From: Saururus chinensis | Lineage: Eukaryota; Streptophyta; Magnoliopsida; Piperales; Saururaceae | DNA: 64,000 nucleotides | Direction: 5' to 3' | NCBI GenBank assembly: GCA_035235625.1 | Contig: CP141141.1 | Location: 39,517,719 to 39,581,718, forward strand | Shown: positions 48,971 to 61,735 of the stretch, piece by piece | Numbering within the stretch: position 1 is the first letter of the stretch | Layout: every line of letters starts with the position of its first letter | Position numbers and translations under genes: made by a program | Notes under the pieces: model-generated | The model's database searches: none | What the model was told of the DNA's origin: nothing | The model's input: the letters and a program-made list of their open reading frames with translations, nothing else

Positions 48971-50007
48971 AAATAGTCCAAAAAAACGAAAGTTTTATAG
49001 TCAATATATTTACATTACATAGTAATTTGATTTGAGTACTCTAGGAGTACCATGTGTGAGTTGCTCCCACTTTACATGAGCCATGCGGCAGTGCACATTA
49101 AAGCAAGTGGAGTTATGATCACATGAGCTAATGTGTGCACTCAATCTTAAGAACTGACAGTTTGTGTAATATAAATCCCATGTGATACGTAGGACATTCT
49201 ACTACCTTCCCACGGACGAGTATTCATGTCATTGTGAATGCCTTTATTTCTCTACTTCATAATCTTTTCTATTGTCTGGATGCTCCTAAGTTCTAACAAC
49301 TTGCTACAATAAAAAGGACTATTAACCACATTTGTATTCGTTACGTAATAAAAAGTATTGCTGAAAATTACTTTTTGTAACGTTTAAAAATGTGTCACAA
49401 AAAAATAACTATTTTATATGCTTTTTTGAAAGTATATCATTTGTGATGCTTCTGAAAAAACATCGCAAATAAAATTAAATTAAAAAATAATTATTACTAT
49501 TCATAATTTTTTTCTAAGCATCACAAATAGTATAACTATTTATGTCATAAATAAAATAATTTTTTTTAATTTAGTACTATTTGTGACACTTTTCTCTAAG
49601 CATCACAAATAGTACTAGATTTCACAAAAGCGTCGTAAATAAAATAAGTTTAAAAAAAAATTAATACTATTTGCGACGGTTTTAAAAAAGTGTAAGCAAA
49701 TACATTATATTTTATTATATATTTATTTATTTTAATATATAATAAATACATATAAACAAATAAAATTAAATTATTTTACTTTCTCCGCTCCCTTCCTTAA
49801 AGCTGCAGCTCACGTTGACATGCGCACGCATGAGTAGGGGTGCTAATGAGCCGAGCCAACTCGTTGAGCAAAGGTACCTCAACTCGAATATGGCTCAACT
49901 CGAAGTAGCTCAACTCGAACTCAAATATTTATAATATACATAAATACATATTGACACCTATGTATATGTATGTACAATTACTAATCCCAATTTATATTTA
50001 TAACATA

Positions 50008-50111
<104 letters not shown>

Positions 50112-51279
50112 ATATTATTAATGAATGTATATTGTCTATGTATTGAGTTTTGGCTTATATCATACGTGATATATATTTTTAAAAAGTAAAAATTTAAAGG
50201 CACATTATACATAGTCCACATGTGATATGTATTGAAATTTAAAGATATCATAGAAATAGGATTTAATATAGTATATACATATATAGTACAAGCGTATAAA
50301 AAATTGGAATATATTGTACTACATATCAAACATTATGAGAGTCATTAGACAATATGTTATAGTAATATTATTTACCATCTCTAAATGTCACGCAAATTAT
50401 GATATATCTTTTCAAAATTTGTTTGTATGTATCTTTTCAAAATTTCAAATTGTGAAATAGGATTTACATATGTACTGTTGGAATCCTTAAAAATTAGAAT
50501 TTTACAATAATGTTTTAAATATTTTTTTGCATTGACTCAGAGTCTCTTTTTTCTTCATAAGATTAGGAGAAATTATATTCATTTCGATGGGTCCTAGACA
50601 ACAAGACATCAAGTTTCATATTCCCACTATACTAAAACTTGACTCGACTCAGCTCCTTAACATATATGCACATTATACATGATATATATTCTTTGGAAGA
50701 AAATATTTATTAAAATTTATATTTATGTATAATAGAAATAAATGATATATATTCATATATGATATATCGTATACATAAATGTAGTTAACGACAAAGGCAC
50801 AAAGTTTTTCTTTTTGTGCTTATAAGATGACACTTAAAGTAAAAAGTGAATACAAAACTTTAGAAAATCTAGGTAATCAAATAATAAATATATTTCATAC
50901 AACCAAAAGAATATTGAGGTATGTGGAAGAGGCTCTAGTGCTACATATGCATATAGTATATATGTGATATTAATAATAATATTTTCATACAAAATTACTA
51001 AAAAATACATATAATACAAATATATGAACACTTTAATAGTATGGAGGAAGTACATATGTGCTAATAATAGTGGCCTTTATAGAAGACTACTAAAAGATGC
51101 ATATATAGTTAAACACACAAACACAAGACATAGCATAATAACAAATAGTGTATTAGAAAAGAAAGCTAATAAATAAGTAAATAATATTATTTATACTTTA
51201 GTTGTCTATTTACAAATTTATGAGTTTTTAGTAAATGATGATAATTTTGTACAAGATTGCATCTACAAATACTTAATTT

Positions 51280-51376
51280 GTCCTACATTAATAGTTTTGT
51301 TTAATTTTTAATAAATAAATTAAATTAATTCATTTAAAAATAAAATGGAGCTATTAATTTAAGACAGAGGGAGTAT
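51280..51376. repeat. Stowaway-like fold-back MITE
   Basis: A palindrome of the TAGCTCTATTT family: ATTAATAGTTTTGTTTAATT on the left, AAAATGGAGCTATTAATTT on the right, followed by GACAGAGGGAGTA. It lies inside the hAT-like element, just left of the solo LTR. Confidence 0.6.
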
Positions 51377-51458
51377 TTGATAATATTATTTTTTACCAAG
51401 AAATAATATATATTAGTATAATGAGGTAGAAATATTAATTAAGTTTTTGTACACCTTT

Positions 51459-54400
51459 TGTCATGCCCCGGCGATGCCCGACCCGAGCCTAACCCGGTCT
51501 AAGGGCCGGTCAAGCATGCGGGGGCGACGAAGGAAAATTGAGAAACGATTTAGCGGAAGACTTAACCCTAACCACGGGCCATTAACAGAATTACGGAGTA
51601 CGCACAATCCTTTGAGCAAGAGTAAATAAGAAGGAAAGAAAGAGTGTTGCTTATCACAAAGTAAACAACTAATCTCAAACCCACATGCTTAGTTAACTAA
51701 AGCCCACACTGGCTCAAAATAAGTCTTAAACAACACAACTGTAAAATGTGACATAACTCTAAACAATGAACCCTACTCAAAGGTTCTAAACATAAAGCAT
51801 AAAACCAAAGGAAAATAAGTCTCACAACGATCTCCATGATTACATCCAAGTCATCTCCGACCTTTCCTCAAAGAGGAGATCCTGTCCGTCTGCGTGTTGC
51901 ACCACGCAGCCCCAAATCAAAACACAAGAAAGAGGGGTGAGTTTAACAAACTCAGCAATGGTTTTTAATATTACTATCAACATCAAAAATATGACAATAA
52001 AATAATATAATCATTCAGATCAAAGATTGGCAAGGTGCATCATTTTCTGATCACGCATACACCTCACCTAAAACTGCATCATAGTGCATAATCCACATAA
52101 TGTCATTCTCATCATAACATCCTGCATGAAACGTATCTTTACATACATATTCTATCATGTATCATATCGAAATCAACCTACATGAATGTATCTCTAACAT
52201 ACATATTCCATCATGCAACATATCATAACAACCTGCATGAATGTATCTCTAATATATATATTCTATCATGCATCACATCATAATCAACCTGCATGAATGT
52301 ATCTCTAACATACATATTCCATCATGCATCATATCATAACATCCTGCATGAATGTATCTCTAACATACATATTCCATCATGCATCATATCATAACATCCT
52401 CCATCAAGGAGTAATCACAAATTTGGTGTCACATAGACGGAACATAGACAAGGCCACGAAGGCGTGCCATGATCTAAAATTCTACACAAGAATTAAAAAA
52501 AGATCGGGGTTGTCAATCCCTAAAGACTGCTCGCCCTGGACGATCCTGGCCAAGGATGTCCGATTCTCACACAGAGAATCTAGAGTAGGGGTGTTCGCCC
52601 AGGGACATCTCCTGCGGTGGAGAGAGCCCAAATTCCCACACAGGGAACCATAGAACACGTGGTAGCGGGTGCACACGACATACCACATTGGATTCTCAGG
52701 GTCCAGATGACACTCATAATAATAATCTCACAATCAGCAAGACAAGTACACAACTCGTCCCCACATAATTCCATTTAACTAGATTCAATCCGGGAAGTGC
52801 ACTCATTCCACACAGGAACTCAAATCAAAACATGTCCTTTCAGACCAATCAACTTACGATTAATCCACGACCGATCAATTCGGCATACAATTTCACCACA
52901 TTGCATCCAATTAGTCAAATTCGATTAACCTCGATGAAGCCTAAATTGAAAATCCATTTTCATGATGCATGCAGTATGGTACATATGTGGGCAAGGCATA
53001 TATGAATCCTAATCCATGATAAGTGTTCTCATCAGCCCCTGATGCATCGTTCATAATCACAATATCAAGCTTCAACATCATCATTTAACCCCCACATGTG
53101 TGTGTAACTAGTAGAAGTACTTCACTCAATGCATTTCAACATGCTTGAAATTAACTTACTACTACACTACACATGTGAATTAACATCAAATCATGAATTT
53201 CAGTAGAAATCATAGGAGAAGAATAGTTGAAATTATAACTCACTTGAAAACTCAACCACAAAGGCTAAACACATATAAGATCATTCATTTCATCCTTGAG
53301 TCATGGCATTCACCAACATCCACACATTAACTAACCACATTCTATCATGACAAATCAGTCAAATAATAGGTTGTAGTTCTACTAAAAATATGTTTAACTA
53401 AAGGGAATCAACCATTTATAATTTCAAGATGACAATTCCAACATCATGCCACAAACCATAAGTCATTCCACAAACCTCTAAGCATATATCTCAACTCCAT
53501 AACCTCAATAGCATGCCTTTCCAGTAGCATAGTATAGCTTAAAACACTCCACATTCAAATGAAATTGGCAAGCTAAAGTGGAATCACCGAAATAAACATC
53601 ATGCACTAGAACGCAATCCTGCTGTGTAGCCATTCGAATGCCCTTCAGGCTGTTCGATCGGATAAACGAGAAAAAATCAAATTCATAGTTTGGTCGTTCG
53701 AACGCCCAACAGGCCATTCGATCAGTTGAACTAAAAATCTGTCGATCTGACAGTGTTGCCGTTCGAACGCCCAAAAGGGCCGTTCGAACGCCAACAAGGC
53801 AGAACAGACCATTTTCTTCCTTTCACAATTTCAAATCGAAACATCATTGATAACACTTCAAATCAACATCTAACACCCTAATTATCATCAAAAGTCCTTC
53901 ATGACTTCCAGAATGTTAAACCATATCATAATAATACAAAACCCTAAGAAATCGGGATTAAAGAATTCCATTTTCTAATCATGCTATTAACACACCAAAT
54001 CAAGTAACTCCATTCGAAATAAGCCAAAAATCAAGAGTTTTACCATGGATAAACTGAAATTTCGAAGGTCCATTACCTTATCACTTGATTAACCTCGGAT
54101 TTGAGGGTCACCCTTCTTGAAAACCTTACAAAAACATAGAGTTTGAATTAAACTCCATTAAAAATCGATTTACCAAAGAAATCCCTAATTAAAACTTAGA
54201 TCTAGGGCTTGTTGAACATAAAAATCGAATTTTGAAAGCTAGGGTTTGTAGTAAAATCCAAATCAGTAGTTTTTGATGTCTAAAAACGAATTAAAACAAA
54301 GGGGAAATGGTAGATTTAAAAGAGATTAAGAAGAAAGCTAGGGTTTAATGCTTAATTAGAGTAGGCTTACCTTAAATACCTTCTAATTCGGGCCTAATTG

Positions 54401-54891
54401 GGGATTAGGCCTGACCTCTCCTCCTCAGCTTATTCCCAAAATGGAAATGACTCAGGTTTGCCCTTTTATAGTAAGGGTTGGGGTATGTATGGGTAAGTTA
54501 TGATGTGTAAATAGAAAAAGTAGGTTAAAAATGAGTATTTTACAAATTTGAGCATTAATTAAGTCTAAGAAAATTCTGAAAATTTTTGTATAACCTTAGG
54601 TAGATGTCTTGGTTCATTTGACCCAAAACCAAAATTTCAACAGTGGGGCCCACAGGGCTCCCGCCAAAATCCTAATTTTTAGAAAAATAGTGAAAACTCA
54701 GAAAAATGTCAAAAATTCACATTTGATTCAAAATCATTTAAAATCACTAATCTTAAAGTTGATTTTGGTTAAAACCATTATAAACACTATTTATTCACGA
54801 AATCACCGAATAAATCAGAAAACGCGTTCATCTCACGATAACCAATAATTAAGGGAAACCAAAAACCGGTTTAGAGATGAGGGTCCTTACA
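51459..54891 (+). repeat. Solo LTR, long-LTR family copy 3 (3.4 kb) with 5-bp target duplication
   Basis: It begins TGTCATGCCCCGG and ends GGGTCCTTACA, flanked by CCTTT on both sides (51454-51458 and 54892-54896). It is collinear with copy 2 except for two differences. It keeps ~250 bp that copy 2 lost (about 54125-54375). In place of the 33-bp repeats it carries a different segment at about 52395-52690. The ~55-bp TGCATGAATGTATCTCTAAC array has about six units (52110-52400). Confidence 0.85.
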
Positions 54892-55429
54892 CCTTTTCAT
54901 GCATTAAAATATATAAATCAATATAAAAAAGTACAAATATTATTTAAAATAACATGGGCTAAGCGTACAACTTTAATGAGGGAGTGATAAAATTATATTA
55001 ATTAGAAAATGTATTTAAATGATGAGAACCTTATATTTATTTAATAGAATGTATGACACAAAAGGTTTTTAGTTGGATTTGCAGCAGCAACATCACAAAT
55101 TTATCTGGAATATTTGTGAATTTTTACTCGCTTGTTTAGTTGGATTTGCTGTAAATCCAAATTCGAGCTAAGTTACGTGGTCACGGTATACTGAGGTCGA
55201 GCTCAAGCACCGATCAAGTTTCTAGTTTCCTTCTTGAGCTGAGCTCGAGTTGGATGTTTGGTAACTCGATCAAATTTGAGCTGAGCTTGAACTAATACCC
55301 AAAACTATGAGTTTGAGCTGAGCTAACCTAAAACTCAACTCGGCTGAGCTTATTAGCACCCCTACACGTGAGAGACAAAGAAAAGTGAGAAAGAGAGGGG
55401 GGAGAGAGAGTGAGAGTTTATATTTTAAA

Positions 55430-56130
55430 ATAAAAATTGAAGTATTCACAAATACTTCAATTTTTTATTTTAAAATAATATATATAACATTAATAAAGAA
55501 ATATTAAAAAAATAAAAGAAGAGAGATAGAGAAGAGAGAGTTCGATTAATTTAAAACATAAAAATTTTAAAATATTTGCGAATCATACACATATGTGTTA
55601 CAAATACTTCATATTTTTTTATTTTAAAATAATATATATAACATTACATGAAAAATATGAAAAAATGAGAAGGGGGAGAGAGAGAAGAGAGAGAGGAGAG
55701 AGGGCTAAATTAATTTAAAGAAATAAAAATTTTAAAGTATTTGCGAATCATACACATATGTGTTGCAAATACATACTATGTGCATCACATATTTTTTTTA
55801 TTTTTTATTTCAATATAATATATATAATATTATATAAATAAATATAAAAAATGCGAGAGAGGGGGGAGTGAGAGAAGAAAGAGAGAGGGTTAAATTAATT
55901 TTTAAAATTAAAGTATTTGTGATGCATGTATGTATGCATCACAAATATTCTCACTATTTGCGATGCATATGACTATACGTTGCAAATACATATATGCGTT
56001 ACAAATATTTTATATTTTTATTTTAAAATAATATATATAATATTATATAAATAAATATGAGAAAATCAGAGAGAGTGTGAGTGAGAGATGAGAGAGAGAA
56101 GAGAGATAATAGAGAGAGACGGGAGAGGGA
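55430..56130 (+). repeat. Tandem repeats in the CACTA interior, four units of 150-210 bp
   Basis: Each unit has an ATTTTAAAATAATATATATAAC-type core (about 55470, 55625, 55812 and 56022), a purine-rich GAGAGAGA block, and a TATTTGCGAATCATACAC / ATGTGTTGCAAATA palindrome-like pair. The TTTGCGA words are the same as the CACTA subterminal motif. Confidence 0.75.
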
Positions 56131-56369
56131 TAAGAGAATTTTAAATTAAAAAATTAATAATAGCGAAGCTTCCCCATGGGTATCACTATTAATAGTAATT
56201 TAAAAAAACTAGAACTTTTTGCAACACTCCTTGTGGAGCGTCATAAATAGTTCAATTTTTAAAAAAATTACTATTAATGACAACACATATAAAAGTGTTG
56301 CTATTATTAACTTTTTTAATTTAAGATTCTCTTATCTCTCTTTCTCTCTGTCTTCTATTTGCGACGCTT

Positions 56370-57240
56370 TCCATGCGCGGGGTCAAAATTTTGCCCGTAG
56401 CTTTAACCTCCCCCACTTTACTCCCGCCCCAGCCTCCTCTCCCTATCATTACCAGCTTGACACCCATAGCCAATGCCGTCGTTTGCCCCTGCACCCTTCT
56501 CCTCCCCCCTTTCCATTCTCCCTTCTGCTCCCTTTCCTAATGTTCCCTTTGGCTAGAGGAGAGGCTCCGGCTAGTCATGCCAAAGCCCGGCCAGCTCTGC
56601 CCCCCTACCCAGCTCTCCCCCATCCCCCTTTCCCCTACTCTCCACAGATCCCCTCCACCCCCCCAATGCCGATGGAGGAGGAGAAGAGAGACTCCTAATC
56701 TGGCCCCACTGCCGGATTTTGGTGCTGCCCACATCTCTCCTCTCTCACAATTACTCTCTCTCTCCCCTCTTCTCTTCTATTTGCGATACTTCTTTTGAAG
56801 AGTCACAATTTGTGTTTTATTTGCAACGCACAGGCAAAATTCATCCAGGGCTTTAACCCCCCTCAATGTACTCCCGCCTTTGGCCCCTCTTCCCACCGAT
56901 GTTGTCATCTGCCCTTGCCCCCTCTTCTCCTCCCCCTTTTTGCCTTCTAGCCTTTGCTCCCTTTCTAATGTTCCCACTGCTCGGATGAGGGACTCCAGCT
57001 AGTCCTGCGGAAGTGCAATCGCCTCCCCTCCCCCTTGGCACTCGCTCCCCCCATTCCCCTCCCCTAGCGCAGGATCCAGCTCCTCCGCCAGATTGCGGCA
57101 CCGCCCCTCTACTCCCTAACCCACTCCCATCTCGGCAGCTTCCTTAAGACGGAGGAGGGGCTCCGGTGCCTTTGGTCAGAGCCCCTTTGCCCCCTTCCCT
57201 TCTCTTACTAGAGGAGGGGCGACGGAGTTTGACACCCCTC
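56370..57240 (+). repeat. Pyrimidine-rich tandem duplication, unit about 453 bp
   Basis: GCTTTAACCTCCCCCACTTT (about 56399) recurs as GCTTTAACCCCCCTCAATGT (about 56852). CTCCCTTTCTAATGTTCCC, CTCCGGCTAGTC/CTCCAGCTAGTC and other landmarks recur at the same spacing. Composition is far more C-rich than the rest of the CACTA element. Proline-rich open frames here follow from the composition and are not called as genes. Confidence 0.7.
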
Positions 57241-57959
57241 CCGTCATCCGGCCTCAGGCTGATTTTTTAAAATTTTTAGGTTATTAGTGAAGCTTTTAAA
57301 AGCATTTCTAATGACAATTTTTATATATATTTTTAATTTTTTCCTTTTTAGTGACATTTTTGAAAGCATCACTAATTATTATTTTTTATATTATTTTACT
57401 TAGAGTTTTTTCCATATTGCCTGGCCAAAGAATGAAAATTTTCAAATTCCCTGGATTTAAAACAAAAATGACATAAAACATAGAATAACACAATATAAGG
57501 TAAATTTGAGACTAAAATACCTCTGACCGGAGGTAGGGTTTTATATTGTTTAAAACCCTCATAAAGTCGCATTCATTGGCATACGACTTCAGACGCCGAC
57601 GATTCCTCTTATTGAAAACCCCATTCCAATTCAAAACTCTATTCTAATTACAAAGTACTCTGGTTGAGCACCATTTACGCGGCGTGGGAGAAGATTTTGC
57701 GACCTATCCGATCAGACATGGAGGATTAGGGTTGCGAAAAATAAGTTTTGGAACGAGTTTGCGAAGTTGAGTTTTGAAACTGTACACCCCAAAGGTGGTT
57801 CTTCTTTGAAGCGCGGGTTCGGGTTTGTGGCGATCTGAGTAAAAGAGGAAACTTTGTATAAAAGTAGCGGTCAAACGAGTGGTTAATCCGGCTCGGAGAA
57901 CAGCAGTGACAGTTTCGTGGTAAGGCATTTCAGATATTTGTATGCAAGATTTTTTATTT

Positions 57960-59430
57960 AGTGTGTATGACAACACATGACATAGGCAGTCGAAGCAGAC
58001 TATCGTTGGGTCAGAAAGATGATGAATCATATATCGTGTGTTCAATAAGATGTTGGAAACATGATGTTCAACCATTATGATATCGTGTATGCGACTTCCT
58101 CATAGCATATGTTCGTGCACACGATAAATATACTTATTGTATAAATACAAGTTTAATAATGTGAATCGACGTGGCTATTGATTATGTTCACGACCTATTG
58201 TTGATTGACATATATTTATCCAATTTTGCTTATGCAAAGTTAGAGTATTACATCAAATGGCCGAGTTAGTGCAAGTTACAGAAGAGAAGAAGAAGAGAAT
58301 CTATGGGAGAAGACTGGGAACGAATAGTTTCCCTGCTGGACTACGTTTATCAAAAGACCTTGTAGATTCACGTCCGGGATGCAAGGCCATATTGGTGGAG
58401 ACTAGGTTTTACCCAGTATATGATTGCGAGCCCATCATCATCTTCAAGCCGCTGTTGGATGTACTCATTGGTGATTATCGGGACGACTCATTGGAGGTCT
58501 TCAACATAAAGGACAAAAGACTACCCCTTACTGTGGTTAAAGTGGCTATGACACGGGTTTGAGGGGGAAAGGGAACTCATGGAAATTAAAAGTAACGAGA
58601 GGAAGGCTGCCCAAGGCAAGGGGCAATTCTACAAGAAGTTCTTCTAAGGGAAGCAGCAGGAGAAGATAGGACTTGAAGAAATGTTCAAACAAGTGGCTGT
58701 TGAAACAAGGACTATTTCAGACGAGGACTTAGAATGGTTGGTAATTGTGCACATGGGTGTCCTTGCGTTATTCACATAGAGCAACAAAGCCGTATCCCCA
58801 GCTTTGTGTGATTACTTAGATGACATGTCGGTCGTTGGGAGCTACAATTGGGCTAGCACCGTACATGATATATTGATGAGAGACATATCAGCAGCCCACC
58901 GGAACATCATGAGCAGACAAGATGAGCATTCCGCCATGGCCAGAATTCTCGTTGGGGCTTCATTGGTGCTCTAGGTAACGCTCGTATGTTTTATACCATG
59001 CAAAGTCTAATATTGTCTCGCTAATGCCACGATATATTTACAAACAGATAAATATCATCGTATCTGTCACATGATACGAACTCAATCGTGTTGTCGGACA
59101 TACGACATATAACATGCACATAGACATATCGTGTTCTCAGTAACATGGATTTGTTGATGGCAAATTTCCCGGTTCTCCCAATCTGCATTGCACATTATCG
59201 TGTTAAAAAAATGCGACATCAGTCAACATCGTGTATTTTGTTAACACGCTTACATTTGAAAATGTGTTATCGAAACCACGACATAAATGTATGTTGTGTT
59301 ATTATATCTATGTTGCAACTCATAAATGCTATATCGCATGCATATATCGTGTAATTACTAATGCGATATATTACACATCGTGTTTATTAATTCACACGAT
59401 ATGATTTACCCTTAACACGATATTTTAAAT
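57960..59430. repeat. Dispersed ATCGTGT / ACACGAT motif clusters in the MULE
   Basis: Eleven exact copies of ATCGTGT or its complement were counted by eye: three at 58030-58120 and eight at 59080-59420, plus near-matches such as CACGATAT, AATCGTGTT and CACGACAT. The clusters flank the coding remnant at 58257-58980 on both sides. Confidence 0.75.
58257..58980 (+). pseudogene. Unidentified coding remnant carried by the MULE
   Basis: An ATG-initiated frame of 101 codons (58257-58562) is followed, after a frame change, by a coding-like stretch to about 58975 with two stops. The latter part includes DYLDDMSVVGSYNWAS and SAMARILVGASLVL. The general look (YNW, then a hydrophobic LVGASLVL) recalls the plant-mobile or Ulp1-associated ORFs that some MULEs carry, but I cannot assign it with confidence. 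A captured host gene fragment is the other option. Confidence 0.45.
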
Positions 59431-59479
59431 ATTGTGGTCTCGAGTACACAAAAGAGTCCAATTGCATATAATCTAAAGA

Positions 59480-59981
59480 TTCATTATTAATGGATAGTTT
59501 CAAATGTGAACTGAGTTTCATTGAATCCGACATTAGAGTTGGGATGAGCCATTATGACGGGTGATTCAGCTGTATTGACTGTCTGGTTCCTTTTAACGGA
59601 GGGTGATGGTGATTTATCAATGTTGTTGGGTTGTTTTATCTCAACATACAATGATAAAACCTCCTAATTTGCCTTCTTATGAATAGAGAATATTGATTGG
59701 AGGTCTTAATCATCTTGTAATTCATATATCATGGATGATTGGGAGGATGAAATTAAATACTTCAAACTAAGATTACAATTGATGGAAAGTCGTACTTTGA
59801 CTAGCCCTAGCAGCTCACCAAAGCTCACTGACGGATGAATGTTCAGCAATAATGCCATTCCACCAATATACACACCGTCATGGCCTACCTCTCCATTATA
59901 ATGGATGCAAATACTGATCCTATCCATGATTGGTGTGAAAGAATGATTGTTTCTGTGAAACGTAGCCTTTGGAGCACTCAC
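59480..59981 (-). pseudogene. MURA-type transposase N-terminal remnant
   Basis: The minus-strand frame 59706-59981 includes MDRISICIHYNGEVG and, after a gap, LSLKYLISSS and IYELQDD. This is the pattern of the N-terminal domain of plant MuDR-like transposases, where a short Ile/His-Tyr-rich start is followed by LKY and a D/E-rich segment. A TAA then interrupts it, and the next codons (DLQSIFSIHKKAN) continue the same frame to another stop. The rest of the transposase is missing. Confidence 0.7.
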
Positions 59982-60736
59982 ACAACATTTGCAATGTCAA
60001 AAAATATTTTTTTTTGTTCATCGACTCTCGCCGATGAGTCACCACCGGTCAGCTCCAACCTGCGAGTTTTGTTTTCCGCCGATGACTACCAACACACCGA
60101 AATGGTGCAACACTGTTCCAGAGTTTATTTATTACTATCTACATTAAAACATGATATAGTGGAAACTTAAAGGCATTTTGGTCCACAAACAGGTCATATG
60201 ACATTTCCGTTTAAAATCTAGGGAATACGAAAATTTTCATTCTTTGGCCAGGCAATACAGAAAAAACTCTTTTACTTATTAGCGATGCAAACAAAGTTTC
60301 GCTAATATTTTTTAAATTTATATTAGCGGCAGTTTTTAAAACCACTAATACTATGTTATTAGAAATACTTGTTTACAAGTGTCGCTAATAATATAGTATT
60401 AGTAACATTTAGTTATAAAAAACAATTTTCATTTTATTTGCGATGTTTTGAAAATATCACTAATAATATTTTTGAAATAAATTTTTTATAAATATATTAT
60501 TAGTGACACTTGTTAACAAACATTGTTAATAATTTACTACTAGCAATGCTTTATAAAACATCACAAAAAAATTTATATGAGCGAAACAAAAAAAGTGTCG
60601 TTAATAACAATATTATTAGCAATGCTTTTTCATATGCATTAAAAATGAGCAGTTGCGATGGGACTATTAGCAACGCTTTTATCACAATTAGTGACACTTA
60701 AAAACATCTCTAATAATCTTTTTTCTTATAGTGACT

Positions 60737-60912
60737 CAAGCAATGGTGAAAATGGCTACAAATTAACTTAGAGAAGAGTAGACCCCACTATAAGTGAACA
60801 TTGTTGATTTCATCAAATTGAATTAATGATATCGTAGAACTAACTTGTAAAAACTTGTAAATTTGTAATAAATATGAAACAAAATCAAATATATGTATTC
60901 ATTCTATTCTAA
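60737..60912. other. Short spacer, nothing recognised
   Basis: AT-rich sequence between the CACTA right flank and the MITE cluster. Confidence 0.3.
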
Positions 60913-60986
60913 ATTAATAGCTCTATTTGGTTTTTCAAAATGAACTAAAGTTAGTTCATTTTGAAAAACCAAATAGAGCTATTAAT
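60913..60986. repeat. Fold-back MITE with 35-bp perfect arms
   Basis: ATTAATAGCTCTATTTGG continues to a centre at TGAACTA-AAGT-TAGTTCA and is mirrored exactly to 60986, giving 35-bp arms and a 4-base spacer. It is the best-preserved copy of the TAGCTCTATTT family in the window. Confidence 0.85.
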
Positions 60987-61289
60987 ATAGGAGGGGGGAG
61001 GGATATATATTTTGTAGCATTAACATGAACTTTTGTAACACTTACCTTGAGGAATGTTGACTTATGTGTGCCACGATAAAGGTGTAAGGCACACATATCA
61101 CCTATAAGCAGGGGCCTACACATTGTGGCGCCCATGTAGCCAGGCTAGGCATCTGTGACACTATTTTACATTTTGTCAATATTACTTTGGCCTTTGGACA
61201 TTTCTAATTCTAATTACTTATTATATCTAGTAGTGTATTTAATAGTATATTTTAGTGTCATATTCCAAGAAAGCTCATTTAAGTAATTT

Positions 61290-61385
61290 ATTTTGTCTCA
61301 TATTAATAGCTCTATTTAATTTTTCAAAGTGAATCAAATTAAATTTATTTCAAAAAATCAAATTAAGCTATTAATATGGGACATA
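61290..61385. repeat. Stowaway-like fold-back MITE
   Basis: Left ATTAATAGCTCTATTTAATT, right AATTAAGCTATTAATATGGG; an imperfect palindrome of the same family as 60913-60986. Confidence 0.75.
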
Positions 61386-61539
61386 GGTTGAATTACATAA
61401 AGTCTCTTACAAAAGTTGTACTACATCTTTTGTACATGTGCTATAGTATATTAATTTCACCTTATTTTGACAGAATGCTATCTATATTTAGGATTCCCAA
61501 AATTAACCAACTGCACTGAGATAACACATACTTCATTTT

Positions 61540-61735
61540 GCGTCTTATATTAATAGTTACATTTAGAAATATAGTAGTTTTTATTGAATGGTAAAACTCA
61601 CTTTTAAGCTAAGAGAAAAACTTATGACACTCTCTCTTAAGTACTCAACCACTTAAATTACTCAACCACTTAAATTGAGCAAAATAAAACTATTAATATA
61701 GAATAAATTTTTTTATTAAATAGAGCTATTAGTAT
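61540..61735. repeat. Stowaway-like MITE, longer variant
   Basis: Left TTTGCGTCTTATATTAATAG, right AAAACTATTAATATAGAATA, with an additional TAGAGCTATTAGTAT at its right edge. It shares the ATTGAATGGTAAAACTCAC interior with the element at 48763-48970 (inverted). Confidence 0.65.

Larger units (their letters stand above)
57403..60269. mobile_element. Mutator-like element (MULE), 2.87 kb, perfect 9-bp target duplication
   Basis: Terminal inverted repeats of at least 40 bp begin GAGTTTTTTC and contain TGCCTGGCCAAAGAATGAAA at both ends (57403 inward, and inverted at 60269) with only a few mismatches. TTTTACTTA flanks both sides (57394-57402 and 60270-60278). A decayed MURA-type transposase N-terminus lies inside near the right end, together with another broken coding region and a set of ATCGTGT motifs. 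The catalytic and SWIM parts of the transposase are absent, so the element is non-autonomous. Confidence 0.88.

Noticed and set aside
52090-52400. Regularly spaced repeats that might suggest a CRISPR array
   Set aside because: They are ~55-bp direct tandem units inside a plant LTR, with no unique spacers and in a eukaryotic setting.
56219-56698. 159-codon proline-rich open frame
   Set aside because: It runs through CACTA subterminal text and the C-rich duplication; the protein-like look comes from composition, and the second unit does not keep the frame.
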